Counted from the stretch's first letter, positions 42,415 to 52,582 are shown. The stretch is DNA of 64,000 nucleotides from Paraburkholderia bannensis (GCF_014200455.1 NZ_JACHBW010000027.1:1-64000), one strand, 5' to 3'. The notes: generated from the sequence alone by a model not told the origin. Program-made: numbers and translations.

Positions 42415-43461
42415 ATGTCCGAAGCTGCCGATAGCCCCCTCCTGAGATTCAACCGCCTCGAAAAGAGCGCGGTCGATATGTTCTTCGCGTCGCTCATGCC
42501 GCTGCGTCCGTATCTCGACGCGCCGGACATTGCAGAAGTGATGGTGAACAATCCGCGCGAGATCTGGATCGAGCGTCGTGGCGTGCTCACCCGCCTTGAC
42601 CTCGAAATCAATCCGGCGATGCTCAGCGGGGCGATCCACTCGCTCGCATCGTCAGTCGAGAAGAGCGCGAAAGCCGGCACCGACAAGGGCATCCTCAACG
42701 CGGGTCACGGCAACCTGCGTATCGCGGCGGTGATGAAGCCGACCGCCATCGACGGCGACGCGCTCTCGATCCGCAAGCACCGGGACCAGAACCTGTCGCT
42801 TGACGACTACGTGAAGATGGGCGCGTTTTCGCGGGTGCACGCGCGCCAGGACGAAACTGCGAGATTTTTCCCCGAAGGCGCAGAAGACGAATCGCTGCGC
42901 CGCGCACTGCGCGACATCGTGCGCGCGCACAAGAACATTCTGGTCGCGGGCGGCACGTCTTCCGGCAAGACCACTTTGCTCAATGCGATGGGCGGCGAGA
43001 TCCCCGACGAGGACCGCGTCGTCAGCATCGAAGACACCATGGAGCTCAAGCTCACGGTTCCCAACCGCCTGCGCCTGCTCTCCAACACCGATACCGGCGT
43101 CACGACCCAGATGCTCGTGGCGCTGTGTCTGCGGTTCCGCCCCGACCGGATCATCGTTGGCGAAGTGCGCGGCGGCGAGGCTTATGACTTTATCCAGGCG
43201 CTCAGTACTGGCCACGACGGCGGCATGGGCTCGGTCCACTCACGCAACGCGCGTGTGGGCCTGAGACGGCTCGAAAGCCTCGCGATGCTCGGCATGCCCT
43301 CTGGCACGCGCATGGATATCGCCGACCTGCGCGAGACCATCGCGAATTGCTTCGACTACGTCGTGCACATGAAGCGCACGGGCGAGTTGCGCCACGTCTC
43401 CGAAATCCTCGAAGTGCGGGGCGCCCACGACGGGGACTACATCCTCGAACGCGTTTTTTAA
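42415..43461 (+). CDS. trbB: VirB11/TrbB secretion ATPase
   Basis: 348 residues. Hexameric traffic ATPase energising pilus assembly and DNA transfer. Walker A GGTSSGKTTLLNAMG near 179-193, Asp box DRVVSIEDTMEL, Walker B RPDRIIVGEVRGGEA and His box ALSTGHDGGMGSVHS are all present. First gene of the operon, behind element S copy 3. GGAAAA precedes the ATG. Confidence 0.92.
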   Translation: MSEAADSPLLRFNRLEKSAVDMFFASLMPLRPYLDAPDIAEVMVNNPREIWIERRGVLTRLDLEINPAMLSGAIHSLASSVEKSAKAGTDKGILNAGHGNLRIAAVMKPTAIDGDALSIRKHRDQNLSLDDYVKMGAFSRVHARQDETARFFPEGAEDESLRRALRDIVRAHKNILVAGGTSSGKTTLLNAMGGEIPDEDRVVSIEDTMELKLTVPNRLRLLSNTDTGVTTQMLVALCLRFRPDRIIVGEVRGGEAYDFIQALSTGHDGGMGSVHSRNARVGLRRLESLAMLGMPSGTRMDIADLRETIANCFDYVVHMKRTGELRHVSEILEVRGAHDGDYILERVF

Positions 43462-43482
43462 ACCACTGGAGTGGACCAACCG

Positions 43483-43869
43483 ATGAAAAAGCAACTGCTG
43501 TCGAATCTTCAACGCGCTGGCGCGCGAGCGCGCGCGGCAAGCGGCCGTCTGTTCAGCCGCAGCGAACTGCGTACCACCGTCATCGCGGCTGGCCTGAGCG
43601 CGGTCGCGCCGGTTGCCTCGGCCAGCGGCACCGATCTGTCCGACCTCGGCGCGGCCACCGACGTGATCTGCCTGATCTCGAACTACATCAGCGGCCCGTG
43701 GCTCTTCTGCGGCGGCATCGTCGTTGCGATTCTTGCGTTCATCGCGATCGCCAACTCGGAAAGCACGCTCGGCAAGGTGTTCGGCAGCGTGTTCGTGGGT
43801 CTGGGCTTCGCGGCCTGTGCGATCCCGATCATGAAGAATCACTTCAAGGTCAGCTATGTCTGCACCTGA
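43483..43869 (+). CDS. trbC: TrbC/VirB2 pilin
   Basis: 128 residues. A long basic N-terminus (LLSNLQRAGARARAASGR) is followed by a cleavage-like region APVASAS and two hydrophobic helices (about 55-75 and 85-105), the VirB2/TrbC topology. Ends with Cys-Thr. ATG 43483 chosen over GTG 43471. Overlaps the next gene by 14 bp. Confidence 0.85.
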   Translation: MKKQLLSNLQRAGARARAASGRLFSRSELRTTVIAAGLSAVAPVASASGTDLSDLGAATDVICLISNYISGPWLFCGGIVVAILAFIAIANSESTLGKVFGSVFVGLGFAACAIPIMKNHFKVSYVCT

Positions 43870-44200
43870 ATCTGGTCGCAATCGGGCCAAGGTCAGCCGC
43901 TCGCTGTCGTTGCCGCGCCAGATCGGTGGCGCGGACCGGATGCTCGCGATGGCCAACGGGTTCGTGACCGCCATGCTCTGTTACGCGTGCGGGTTCGACC
44001 TCGTCGTCTCCGCCGCATTCATATCGGTTGGTGCCGGCGTGCACTTCTTCCTGAAATGGATGAGCGCGCGCGACCCGTGGTGGCGGCTGGTGATGCTCGC
44101 CTACAACCGCTACCCCGACGTGCATGAGCCGTCGCCGATGCAGAAGGGCACGGCGCGCTTTCGCCGTCCCTATGGATTCGACCAGGATCTGCCATGCTGA
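43856..44200 (+). CDS. trbD: TrbD/VirB3 membrane protein
   Basis: 114 residues. Basic N-terminus, paired hydrophobic helices (about 33-65) and a conserved-looking RRPYGFDQDL end. VirB3-type proteins work with the VirB4 ATPase, whose gene overlaps here by seven bases. Confidence 0.85.
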   Translation: MSAPESGRNRAKVSRSLSLPRQIGGADRMLAMANGFVTAMLCYACGFDLVVSAAFISVGAGVHFFLKWMSARDPWWRLVMLAYNRYPDVHEPSPMQKGTARFRRPYGFDQDLPC

Positions 44201-46668
44201 AATCCGGGAAACGCCACCTGCTTGCGCGGCGTCCAGTGCATGAAATCGTGCCGTGGGCGACCATGGTCACGCCCCAGCTCGTGCTGGACAAGGATGGATC
44301 GTTGCTGACGTCGTTCACGTTCGAGGGGATCGACGCCGATACCCCGAACGCGAGCGACTTTCAGGCAGCGCGTAACCATCTTGATAACGCCTGCAAGAAT
44401 TTCGACCACCGCGTGACCGCCTGGTGGCGTCTCTCGCATCGTCGCGTGCGCGGTGCCATCGAGGGCGAATTCGACTCGCCGCTCGATGCGCGCCTGGACG
44501 AGATTAACCGGAAGAAGGTCGGCAGCGGCAAGTACTTCCGCAACTCGCATTCGCTCTCGCTCGCCTTTACGCCTGAGACTGGCATCAACAAGTTCTTCGA
44601 CAAGGTGGGCTATCACCTCAAGGTCGGCGGCAAATCCATGCCGGTGGCGATCTTCGAGGCGATCCGCGATCAGGTGCTCACGCGCAATGCCTTTGCGTTC
44701 GATCTCGACCAGATCACCGCCGACATCAAGCGCTTCGAAGGCGTGCTCGATGCGTTTCGCGGCGGTGTGGGCCGGCTCAAGATGAAGCGCCTTGAATTGC
44801 AGGGCGCGTTGTCCTATCTGCACCAGACGGCGAACCCGTCCGTGCCGCCGCGCCGCGTACGCTATCCCGTCACGATGCTCGACACGCACCTCACGGAATC
44901 CGTCGTGACGTACGGCGCCGAGCACCTGCTGTTCGAGTCCGCGCACGGAAAGCGCTTCGCCAAGATCATCGCGGTCAAGGAGTGGCTGGGCTTCCAGGAG
45001 GCGGCGCTCGACGTGCTGTGCGACATCGATGCGGAACTCGACATCTGCGTGATGTACCGGTTTCTCAACACGAGCCGCGCCGAGCAGTACATCAAGTCGG
45101 CCCGCAAGTTCTACAAGGCCGCGGCGTTCAATCCGTGGGCGATGCTCAAGCAGTACGCGACGAAGGAGACCGAGAAGAACGACAAGGGCCGCGAGACGCT
45201 TGCTGACGAGGCCGAGGATGCGCTCAAGCGCCTGACCGCCGAAGGGCAGCAGTACGGCTTCGCGAACATTTCGATTGTCGTGTATGGCGACACGACCGAA
45301 GAGTGTGATCAGGCCACCTCCGACGTGGTCGGTCGCATCAGCAACGCCGGCTTTGGCGTGGTGCTCGAGGAGCGCAACCTTGGGGCGGCGTGGGCATCGA
45401 CGTTGCCTGGGCGCTGGGACGAGCAGAAGCGCCTGCAGTTCGTTGAGACGATGGCGGTGTCGGATGTCGCGCCGTCGCGCGGTGTGCCCGAAGGCCCTGA
45501 GATCAACGAGTGGCTCACGCAGCAGTTCGGGCGGCGAACCGGTCCGGTCACGATCCTGCCTACGCGCCATCGGACACTCCAGCGCATGGTCCTCCACCAC
45601 CCGAGCGGTCGCGCCCACCTGCTGGTGGTCGGGCCCAACGGCGCGGGCAAGACCATGCTGCTCAATTTCCTTCTGTCGCAGATGGGCCGCCACGACGCGC
45701 GCCGCATCCGTTTCGACAAGGAGCGCTCGACGCGCATCCCGACCGTGCTCTCGGGTGGCCACTTCATTGACGTGACCGGCCGCTACGAGGCGGCCACGCC
45801 CGTCAATCCGCTCTCGCTGCTCGCGGACAGCCGGCATTACGTGTATGTCGCGACGTGGGTCCAGATGGCGATCGAGGACGAGGATTTCCGTTGCTCGCCG
45901 CAGCAGGAGCGGGAGATCTTCGAGAAGGTGACGATGCTGGGCGAGGGCTACGCACCGGAGTTCTGGACGCTGTCGTATCTCACCACGTTGCTGTCGGCCG
46001 AATTGCGCGAGCGCCTGCGGATCTGGACGAAGGGCGAGAAAAACGGCCAGTTCTTCGACCACGTCGACGACGCCTTCTCGTTGTCGGAGAACCTCTCGAT
46101 CGAATGCGGCGACCTGTTCCAGAACCATCCGGAAGCGGCGCTGCTCTTCATGGACTACGCCTTCTACCGCGTGTCGCAATGGCTCGACGGCAAACGGTTC
46201 ACGGTCATCGAAATCGAGGAATGCGGCTTCTACTTCATGTACCCGCGCTTCTATGCGCGCCTTGAACTGTGGGCCGTGACGATCCGGCGCCTGAACGCGA
46301 TGCTGGCCCTGGCGACGCAGTCACTCAAGCAGCTAGAGCGTGTCCCCAACTTTGAAATCCTGAAGGAACAGCTTCAGAACATCGTCTATCTCGCCAACGC
46401 GGATGCGCGTAGCAACAAGGCACTCTACTCGGACATCTTCGGGCTGACCGATACCGTCATCGACATGATCGCGGATGCGGTGCCCAACCGTGACTATCTC
46501 TGGTGGACCCCCACACAGATTCGCATGCTTGAGGCGAGCTTCGACAAGGAAACGCTCGCATCGCTGCGTGCCGATGGCCGCGCACAGAACATTCTCGACA
46601 AGCACTACGTGTCGGGCGTGAGCAACTGGCGTGAGAACTACATCCAGGAAATGCTGACCCTCGAATGA
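44194..46668 (+). CDS. trbE: TrbE/VirB4 secretion ATPase
   Basis: 824 residues, normal for VirB4. CagE/VirB4 N-domain (ARRPVHEIVPWATMV...), Walker A VVGPNGAGKTMLLNFLL near 477-493, Walker B TVIEIEECGFYF, and a C-terminal ALATQSLKQL segment. Drives pilin extraction and substrate transport at the inner membrane. Confidence 0.93.
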   Translation: MLKSGKRHLLARRPVHEIVPWATMVTPQLVLDKDGSLLTSFTFEGIDADTPNASDFQAARNHLDNACKNFDHRVTAWWRLSHRRVRGAIEGEFDSPLDARLDEINRKKVGSGKYFRNSHSLSLAFTPETGINKFFDKVGYHLKVGGKSMPVAIFEAIRDQVLTRNAFAFDLDQITADIKRFEGVLDAFRGGVGRLKMKRLELQGALSYLHQTANPSVPPRRVRYPVTMLDTHLTESVVTYGAEHLLFESAHGKRFAKIIAVKEWLGFQEAALDVLCDIDAELDICVMYRFLNTSRAEQYIKSARKFYKAAAFNPWAMLKQYATKETEKNDKGRETLADEAEDALKRLTAEGQQYGFANISIVVYGDTTEECDQATSDVVGRISNAGFGVVLEERNLGAAWASTLPGRWDEQKRLQFVETMAVSDVAPSRGVPEGPEINEWLTQQFGRRTGPVTILPTRHRTLQRMVLHHPSGRAHLLVVGPNGAGKTMLLNFLLSQMGRHDARRIRFDKERSTRIPTVLSGGHFIDVTGRYEAATPVNPLSLLADSRHYVYVATWVQMAIEDEDFRCSPQQEREIFEKVTMLGEGYAPEFWTLSYLTTLLSAELRERLRIWTKGEKNGQFFDHVDDAFSLSENLSIECGDLFQNHPEAALLFMDYAFYRVSQWLDGKRFTVIEIEECGFYFMYPRFYARLELWAVTIRRLNAMLALATQSLKQLERVPNFEILKEQLQNIVYLANADARSNKALYSDIFGLTDTVIDMIADAVPNRDYLWWTPTQIRMLEASFDKETLASLRADGRAQNILDKHYVSGVSNWRENYIQEMLTLE

Positions 46669-46677
46669 GTTGACACC

Positions 46678-47424
46678 ATGAAATATTCCGTATTCCGTGC
46701 CGCTTTTGCAGCGGCGATGCTCCTGGGTGTGAACACCGCCGCGCACGCACAGCTGACCGTGTTCGATCCGTCCAACTTCGCGCAGAACGTCGTGACGGCG
46801 GCCAAGGCCGTGAAGGGCGAGATCTATCAGAACACGAACATCGTGTACCAGTACCAGATGATGGCCAACCAGCTGCTTCAGGCCGTGAACCTGAATCCGG
46901 TGGCGATGAAGGCGCAGTACGACCAGATCACGGGTGACATCACCAAGGTCAAACAGTATGTGAGCACGCTCAGCGACATGTACGGTGACCTGCAGGATGG
47001 CGCGCAGTACATCGGGCACGTCCAGAACCTGATCTCGACCTCGGGCAAGTCGCCCACGCAGTGGCTCTCCGACATGAACCAGCTCTACAAGCAGGGCGAT
47101 GCGACGGCGACGAACCTCTTCAAGCTTGGAAACACCGTCGCGACCCACGTCCAGACGGTGGCGCAGCGGCGCGCGGATCTGCAGACGCAGCTCTCGCTCA
47201 CGCCGACCCAGGAAGCGACGGCGCAGCTCACGACGCACTATCTGGATCTCGTGTCCAGCCAGTTTTCGGATCTGTTGAACCTGACGGCCGCGAAGACGCA
47301 GGACGACGCGCAGAAGCAGGCGATCGACAATCAGGATGCCAAGGATCGGGCTGCGGCAGCTGCATCCTTTGCGGCGCAACAGGACGCCGAGCGGGCGCGC
47401 CTCGATGCGCTGCCGGGCAACTGA
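46678..47424 (+). CDS. trbJ: TrbJ/VirB5-like pilus-associated protein
   Basis: 248 residues. Cleavable signal peptide (MKYSVFRAAFAAAMLLGVNTA, site after AHA), then the VFDPSNFAQNVVTA start and helical coiled regions typical of TrbJ. Periplasmic, minor pilus-tip or assembly component. Confidence 0.85.
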   Translation: MKYSVFRAAFAAAMLLGVNTAAHAQLTVFDPSNFAQNVVTAAKAVKGEIYQNTNIVYQYQMMANQLLQAVNLNPVAMKAQYDQITGDITKVKQYVSTLSDMYGDLQDGAQYIGHVQNLISTSGKSPTQWLSDMNQLYKQGDATATNLFKLGNTVATHVQTVAQRRADLQTQLSLTPTQEATAQLTTHYLDLVSSQFSDLLNLTAAKTQDDAQKQAIDNQDAKDRAAAAASFAAQQDAERARLDALPGN

Positions 47425-47434
47425 GGTCGCCATC

Positions 47435-48481
47435 ATGTTCCGGAAACTATTCCTCGCGCTCCTTGTGGCCTTCGCGATGGGGCACGGCTTCGTCTCGATT
47501 GCGTACGCCGACGACAGCCCGGCTGAGGGGCAACAGATTGTCCCGTCAGATGCGCCTGCGCCTCCAGCTTCAAGCCCGGGCAAGGGAGCGAATACGGTAA
47601 GGAAGGGCGAAGTGGCCGTCGGTGCCGCGAAGGCCACGCAGGCATTCAACACGCTGTTCTCCGCGATCATCCCGACGGCGGTAAAGACCAGCCAGAATCT
47701 GAAAAGCGAGGCCGACAAGTTCGCCGCTGGTCTTGGCGTCATTACCCTGGTGCTCACATTCGTGAGGTTCAGTGCAACCAGAGACCCGACCCAGGCATGG
47801 GTCGATGCATTTGAAGAAGTCGCGATTCTTGGAATATTCGCGTCGTTGTACGTGGGATACCAGACCTTCGGTGCGGGTTTTTTCGGCTGGTTCCAGAAGC
47901 TCGCCGCGCTGATTCAGGCGGGGGCGGGGAGCGGTGTTTCAGCCACGATGGCGGCTGCCTCCAGTGCGGCGTACGACGCTTTTATGACGGCGAAAGATGC
48001 AACGAGTTGGTACGACGTGCCTGCGCTGATCGTCTCCATGGGCCCGCTGCTTGTCGCCTGGCTAGTACTGATGGTGACGAGTATCGTCTTCGCGTTCATG
48101 AACAACCTTGGGCTGATTCAGGCAGGCGTCGGCATCGTCATGGGCCAGATCGCCGTTGCGCTCGGGTTTTCTTCCTATACGCGAGGCTTCTTCAAGGCCT
48201 GGCTGGACTGGATGATCAGCTCCGGCATGTACTGCGTGATTTCGGCCATTCTGTCGCAACTCGTCGCCGGCTCGCTCAACGACGCGATGACGGCTGCCGC
48301 CGCACAGAGTTTGTCGACCTCAGAGGGCGCAACGTATGTCATGGATCTTTCGTTCTTCGTCTTTCTGCTCTCGTTCGAAATTCCAAAAATGGCCGGTATG
48401 TTTGGCGGTGGCGCGAGTGCATCGGGCGGCATGTTCAGTACCGCGGCCAAAACCGCGGCAAAGGCGGCCGCGTTCGTATGA
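47435..48481 (+). CDS. trbL: TrbL/VirB6 polytopic membrane protein
   Basis: 348 residues. Signal-like N-terminus, Pro-rich segment (25-45), then five or more hydrophobic helices and GMFSTAAKTAAKAAAFV at the end. Length and topology match TrbL/VirB6, the inner-membrane channel subunit. ATG 47435 chosen because upstream frame extends into trbJ. Stop overlaps the next ATG (ATGA). Confidence 0.85.
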   Translation: MFRKLFLALLVAFAMGHGFVSIAYADDSPAEGQQIVPSDAPAPPASSPGKGANTVRKGEVAVGAAKATQAFNTLFSAIIPTAVKTSQNLKSEADKFAAGLGVITLVLTFVRFSATRDPTQAWVDAFEEVAILGIFASLYVGYQTFGAGFFGWFQKLAALIQAGAGSGVSATMAAASSAAYDAFMTAKDATSWYDVPALIVSMGPLLVAWLVLMVTSIVFAFMNNLGLIQAGVGIVMGQIAVALGFSSYTRGFFKAWLDWMISSGMYCVISAILSQLVAGSLNDAMTAAAAQSLSTSEGATYVMDLSFFVFLLSFEIPKMAGMFGGGASASGGMFSTAAKTAAKAAAFV

Positions 48482-49947
48482 TTTCGACATCGGCGTATCA
48501 GCCAGTTCAGGTCGACGGCCTGTTGCAACAACACGAACGGCGCGTGGCGCTCATCCGCCAGGCAGCGAACGAGGCCCGCGAGGACGACTACCGCGCCCGC
48601 TGGGGCGACGTTCTCGCGCGCTGCGCGGCGTGGTTTTCAAGCCTGCCATATTCGCCACTGCTATACCGCGAGCCAGGCGGCGCGTTCCGTTGCACCGTGG
48701 AAACCGCGTTCTACGCGATGCGCCTGGCGGGTGGCCAGAAGTTCGGCACGAACCTGCCCTCCGAGAAACGCCGCCTGATCGAGCCGCAGTACAACCACGC
48801 GGTCTTCCTTGCGGCGGTGTGTTCGGGTCTCGACGAACCGTACCGGCACTTCGTGGTGGTGCGCGACAGCGACCGCGCCGAGTGGAACCCGGCTGGCCAT
48901 GGCGCTCTCGCAGCATGGCTGGCGGGCTCAACCTACTCGCTGCAGCGTCGCGCGGCACCGTTGCCGGTCGAACGCATGCGCACCGCGCTGCTCGCGCAAA
49001 ACCTGATCGGCCAGTCGCTGCTTGCCGGATACGAGACCGCAGTGCTCTCGGAACTGTTCGGCGCAATCAATCCGCTGCCGCACGTGCAGGGCGCTGAGTC
49101 GCTGGTGCACAAGGTCGTGCGGCAGGCCGTCACCGTCGCTGCGGACTTCGATCGCAAGGCGCAGCAATCCGTCTACGAGCCGGTGGAATATCCGGTGCCC
49201 GCTGCCATTCATGTGGCGGCCGCCGTCCAGCCGGTCGTCAAGCCAGCCCCAGCGCCGCCCGCTGGCCCGTCCACGACAGCCAAACCGGTGTCTAGCCCGT
49301 CGCCGAACCAGCCTATGGGCGCTGCACCGTCGTCTGCGGTACCGTCCAGCGCATCGCAGCCGACAGCGCCGACGTCGGCCGCTGCGACACAGACGCCAGC
49401 CCCTGCGACGCCTGTTGCGCCGCAAACGGCAGATGGGACGTCGCCCACCGCAGTGCCAGCGTCGAGCTCAGTGCCGTCGACGCCTCCCATGGTGGTGCAG
49501 GCGGGCCCGGCGACGGTCCCCGCCGCAGACGGCGCAAGTGCCACTCAGCAGCCTCCCGCAGTCGCGCCAGATCCGCAGCTTGGCCTGCCGTTCGCGGGCG
49601 AAGCTGCGCCCATCGGCGTGGATCCATCAGCCATGCGTGTACCGGCCGCGCGCGCCGAGCGCGCTACGCCACCCGCGACCTTCGATCAGGTGCTCGAGGG
49701 CCAGCCGAACATGATCCGCGAGTTCTTCAAGGCATTGCGTGAGGACGTAACCGGTGGACGGGCGAAGGTCACGTGGACCGAAAAGGGACTGGCGCTACCC
49801 AAGCGCCTTGTCGGCAGCTACGGCGTCGCGAGCGACACGCTCGTTGAGCATCTGCGTCGTCGTGGCCTGCTGGTCGCGAACGTGCAAGCGGAAATCGTGC
49901 TGGCGCCACGCGCCGGCGAACTCATCATGGAGCGGGAGCAAGCGTGA
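48478..49947 (+). CDS. TraI_2-like protein with apparently lost catalytic residues
   Basis: 489 residues. The order TraI_2-like N-domain, long Pro/Ala/Ser linker (about 245-390) and TraI_2_C-like end (ATFDQVLEGQPNMIREFFKA) is that of MOBH-type relaxases. But the expected His-rich motif before PGG reads LYREPGG, and the HD motif region reads LAAVCSGLDEP. So the relaxase chemistry seems absent; a scaffold or regulatory role is possible. Coupled to traD downstream. Confidence 0.65.
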   Translation: MISTSAYQPVQVDGLLQQHERRVALIRQAANEAREDDYRARWGDVLARCAAWFSSLPYSPLLYREPGGAFRCTVETAFYAMRLAGGQKFGTNLPSEKRRLIEPQYNHAVFLAAVCSGLDEPYRHFVVVRDSDRAEWNPAGHGALAAWLAGSTYSLQRRAAPLPVERMRTALLAQNLIGQSLLAGYETAVLSELFGAINPLPHVQGAESLVHKVVRQAVTVAADFDRKAQQSVYEPVEYPVPAAIHVAAAVQPVVKPAPAPPAGPSTTAKPVSSPSPNQPMGAAPSSAVPSSASQPTAPTSAAATQTPAPATPVAPQTADGTSPTAVPASSSVPSTPPMVVQAGPATVPAADGASATQQPPAVAPDPQLGLPFAGEAAPIGVDPSAMRVPAARAERATPPATFDQVLEGQPNMIREFFKALREDVTGGRAKVTWTEKGLALPKRLVGSYGVASDTLVEHLRRRGLLVANVQAEIVLAPRAGELIMEREQA

Positions 49948-51824
49948 ACGCGGCGACAAGCTATATCAATCACTTCCGGCCGATCTACGAGTTTCGCGCG
50001 TGGCTGCTGTGGTCCATCGCCTTGGTGTTCCTGCCGTTCTCGGGGATGCCGTACTGGTGGGCCTTCACGTTGCTGACGCTCGCCGCGGCGCTGTGGCGCG
50101 GTTGGGCCGTCTGGAAGGCGCTGCGCTTTCGTATGGCGATCTCGACGAAGTGGCTGTCGACCATGCCCGTAGCGCGCCTGCTCGGCGTGCAGAAGAAAAT
50201 GCGCGAAGACCGCAATTCGATGTACCTGGGCACCGGCTTCGAATGGACGCAGAAACACTGCCAGATCGCGCACGACATCCTGCGCATGCCGACCACGGAT
50301 ATTCCGGGTCTGCCGAAATGGTTGAACAAAACGAAGCGGGGCCGCCAGATCGAGAGCGCCATCGAAAAGGTCTTCGCACCGAAGGACAGCATTCGCGACC
50401 GTGAGCCCCAGGGCGTCTCGTGGATCCACGGCATGGAACCCGCAAAAGCAGCGGTGCCTTTCCACTACAAGGCAATGAATGCGCATACCGCTGTGGGCGG
50501 CACAACGGGTGCCGGCAAGACCCGGACATACGAGGTGATCGCCACCCAGGTGATTCATCTGGGCGATGTGCTCATCATGATCGACCCGAAGAACGACAAG
50601 GATTGCAAGGCGCGGGTGGAGCGCGAGTGCGCGCGAACCGGCCGCAAGTTCCTGTACTGGAGTCAGGCCAAGCCGCTCGAATCGATCCGCCTGAATCCGC
50701 TGGAAAACTGGTCGCAGCCGTCGGAAATCGCCGGGCGCATCGCCCAGTTGATGGAAGAGGGTCCGTTCCGCGATTTCGCGTTCCTCTTTATCGACCGGGC
50801 CGTGAAGGGCGAACTGTATGTGGGCGACAAGCCGAACCTGCGCTCGATCCTTAAATACGCCCAGGCAGGCGTCGGCATCCTGCTCGAACGCAGTCTTGAG
50901 CGATTCTTCGTCGAGATGGGCATGACCAACTGGGAGGAACTGGTCGCCACCACCATCCAGCAGATCGGTGGCCGTCCTGGTTCGGTCGGCCCGGTCGATG
51001 CGATGGCGATGCTCTACAACGAGCGCTACGCGCGCCACGACCGGGGCCATGAGTCCATCGACGGGCTGATCGCGACGCACATGCACGATCGCGACCACTA
51101 CACGCGGGTGATCGCCTCGGTGATGCCGTTGCTCCAGATGCTGGCGACGGGTGAAACGGGTCTGATGCTCGCGCCCAAGGTGGACGATTTTGAGGACGAG
51201 CGCGAGATCTGGGATATCGACCGGATCATCAAGCAGAAAGCCGTGCTCTACATGGGCTTCGATTCGCTGTCGAACGCCATCGTGCAGAAGGCCATCGCCT
51301 CGATGGTGCTGGCCGACGTCGCCGCCGTGTGTGGGGCGATCTATAACTTCTACAAGGAAACGCCCGACGTCGTGCTCATCATCGACGAGGTGGGCGAGGC
51401 GATCAACGAGCAGGTCATCCAGATCCTGAACAAGGGGCGGGGCGCTGGCTTCAAGGCGTTTGTCGCGTTCCAGACGCGCGCCGACCTTGAGGCAAAACTC
51501 GGAAATGCCGCGAAGATGCTTCAGGTTTTGGGCAATCTCAACAATCAGATCATCCTTAGACTGGAGGACACGGATACGGCGCAATGGTTCTCCGACAAGG
51601 TTGGCGAAACAGTCATCCGCAACATCCAGGTTTCGGGTGGCACGAGCCGGGGCAGCGAAGGACATCTGGGCGAATTCAACGGCAGCATCACGCGTTCGCT
51701 GCAACAGGAGACCGCGCCACTCATTCCGACCGCACTGATCCAGCGGCTGCCGAACCTGCAGTACTTCATGCGCATTTCCGGTGGCGCTGTCTATCAGGGC
51801 CGTATTCCAATCCTCCAGGGCTAA
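49944..51824 (+). CDS. traD: TraD/VirD4 coupling protein
   Basis: 626 residues. Two N-terminal membrane helices (about 18-55), Walker A VGGTTGAGKTRTYEV near 186-200, Walker B VVLIIDEVGEAI. T4CP of the SXT/MOBH TraD class that brings the relaxosome to the secretion channel. GTG start 49944 overlaps the stop of the TraI_2-like gene. Confidence 0.9.
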   Translation: MNAATSYINHFRPIYEFRAWLLWSIALVFLPFSGMPYWWAFTLLTLAAALWRGWAVWKALRFRMAISTKWLSTMPVARLLGVQKKMREDRNSMYLGTGFEWTQKHCQIAHDILRMPTTDIPGLPKWLNKTKRGRQIESAIEKVFAPKDSIRDREPQGVSWIHGMEPAKAAVPFHYKAMNAHTAVGGTTGAGKTRTYEVIATQVIHLGDVLIMIDPKNDKDCKARVERECARTGRKFLYWSQAKPLESIRLNPLENWSQPSEIAGRIAQLMEEGPFRDFAFLFIDRAVKGELYVGDKPNLRSILKYAQAGVGILLERSLERFFVEMGMTNWEELVATTIQQIGGRPGSVGPVDAMAMLYNERYARHDRGHESIDGLIATHMHDRDHYTRVIASVMPLLQMLATGETGLMLAPKVDDFEDEREIWDIDRIIKQKAVLYMGFDSLSNAIVQKAIASMVLADVAAVCGAIYNFYKETPDVVLIIDEVGEAINEQVIQILNKGRGAGFKAFVAFQTRADLEAKLGNAAKMLQVLGNLNNQIILRLEDTDTAQWFSDKVGETVIRNIQVSGGTSRGSEGHLGEFNGSITRSLQQETAPLIPTALIQRLPNLQYFMRISGGAVYQGRIPILQG

Positions 51825-51837
51825 AACAATTCAACGC

Positions 51838-52359
51838 ATGAACTCCACCGTGTTCAAGAAAATCATCCGCGAAAACCGGCTCTCGGCACGTCTCATGCCG
51901 GTATTTACGATCGCACCCGAGCTCGAACTCGCCTGCTCGCGCCTGGCCGATTTCATCGGCGAGCGCTTCATGGGCGAAAGCGAGCCGCTCATGCGCGAGA
52001 TGCTCGAAGACGGCCTGTCGGCCTACAAACGTGTACGCAAGTCGGGAGAGCCACACATTGCGTTCATGCAGGGCCTGTTCCAGCGCGCCCACCTGCTCTA
52101 TGCGCGCCGTTACGTGGCAAAGGACGGCCAGAATGTGCATGTCTGGTCGCCGATGTTCGAACCGGTCACCGCGTTCGAAGCCCGATTCGACGACGGCACG
52201 ACCGAGATGATCGACGAGGCGTGCCCGGAGCGGATCACCCCCAAGACTGCTGCGTTCCAGCTTGCCGCTCGCGCCCTGACCGGCGAAGGCTTCCGACTCT
52301 ACTTCGAGGATTACGATGTCGCTCACAGCTATCCTGATAGCGAAACTGTCGGGGCTTGA
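51838..52359 (+). CDS. Hypothetical protein in the tra operon, 173 residues
   Basis: Soluble, acidic and helical (ELELACSRLADFIGERFMGE), no membrane segments. Found directly after traD and overlapping the next small gene. Not recognised; probably a transfer accessory. Confidence 0.6.
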   Translation: MNSTVFKKIIRENRLSARLMPVFTIAPELELACSRLADFIGERFMGESEPLMREMLEDGLSAYKRVRKSGEPHIAFMQGLFQRAHLLYARRYVAKDGQNVHVWSPMFEPVTAFEARFDDGTTEMIDEACPERITPKTAAFQLAARALTGEGFRLYFEDYDVAHSYPDSETVGA

Positions 52360-52582
52360 TGAGGCCGATGCCGCGCGCGTGCTCTCGACGGTGCGCGCCC
52401 AGGACGATCTCGGCGTGACGCCACCGGCGGATTTCCGGCGCGGGCGCTTTCCTCGCGCGTGGGGACTCGCAGTCGTGATTGTGCGCAACCCTGTGCGTTT
52501 CTATGTGGGTATGACAGGAGTCGTTGCCTTCCCGCTCTACCTCCTGTTCCGCATTGGAGGTTGGCTGTATGGCCAGCAGTAG
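52316..52582 (+). CDS. Small membrane protein in the tra operon
   Basis: 88 residues with a C-terminal hydrophobic region (about 50-80). Overlaps neighbours on both sides (43 and 14 bp). Unknown role in transfer. Confidence 0.6.
   Translation: MSLTAILIAKLSGLDEADAARVLSTVRAQDDLGVTPPADFRRGRFPRAWGLAVVIVRNPVRFYVGMTGVVAFPLYLLFRIGGWLYGQQ

Noticed and set aside
44170..46179. 669-residue minus-strand ORF
   Set aside because: Antisense to the clearly real trbE gene; composition rich in Arg and His without motifs.
49818..51704. 628-residue minus-strand ORF
   Set aside because: Antisense to traD, which has Walker motifs and overlaps its neighbours correctly.
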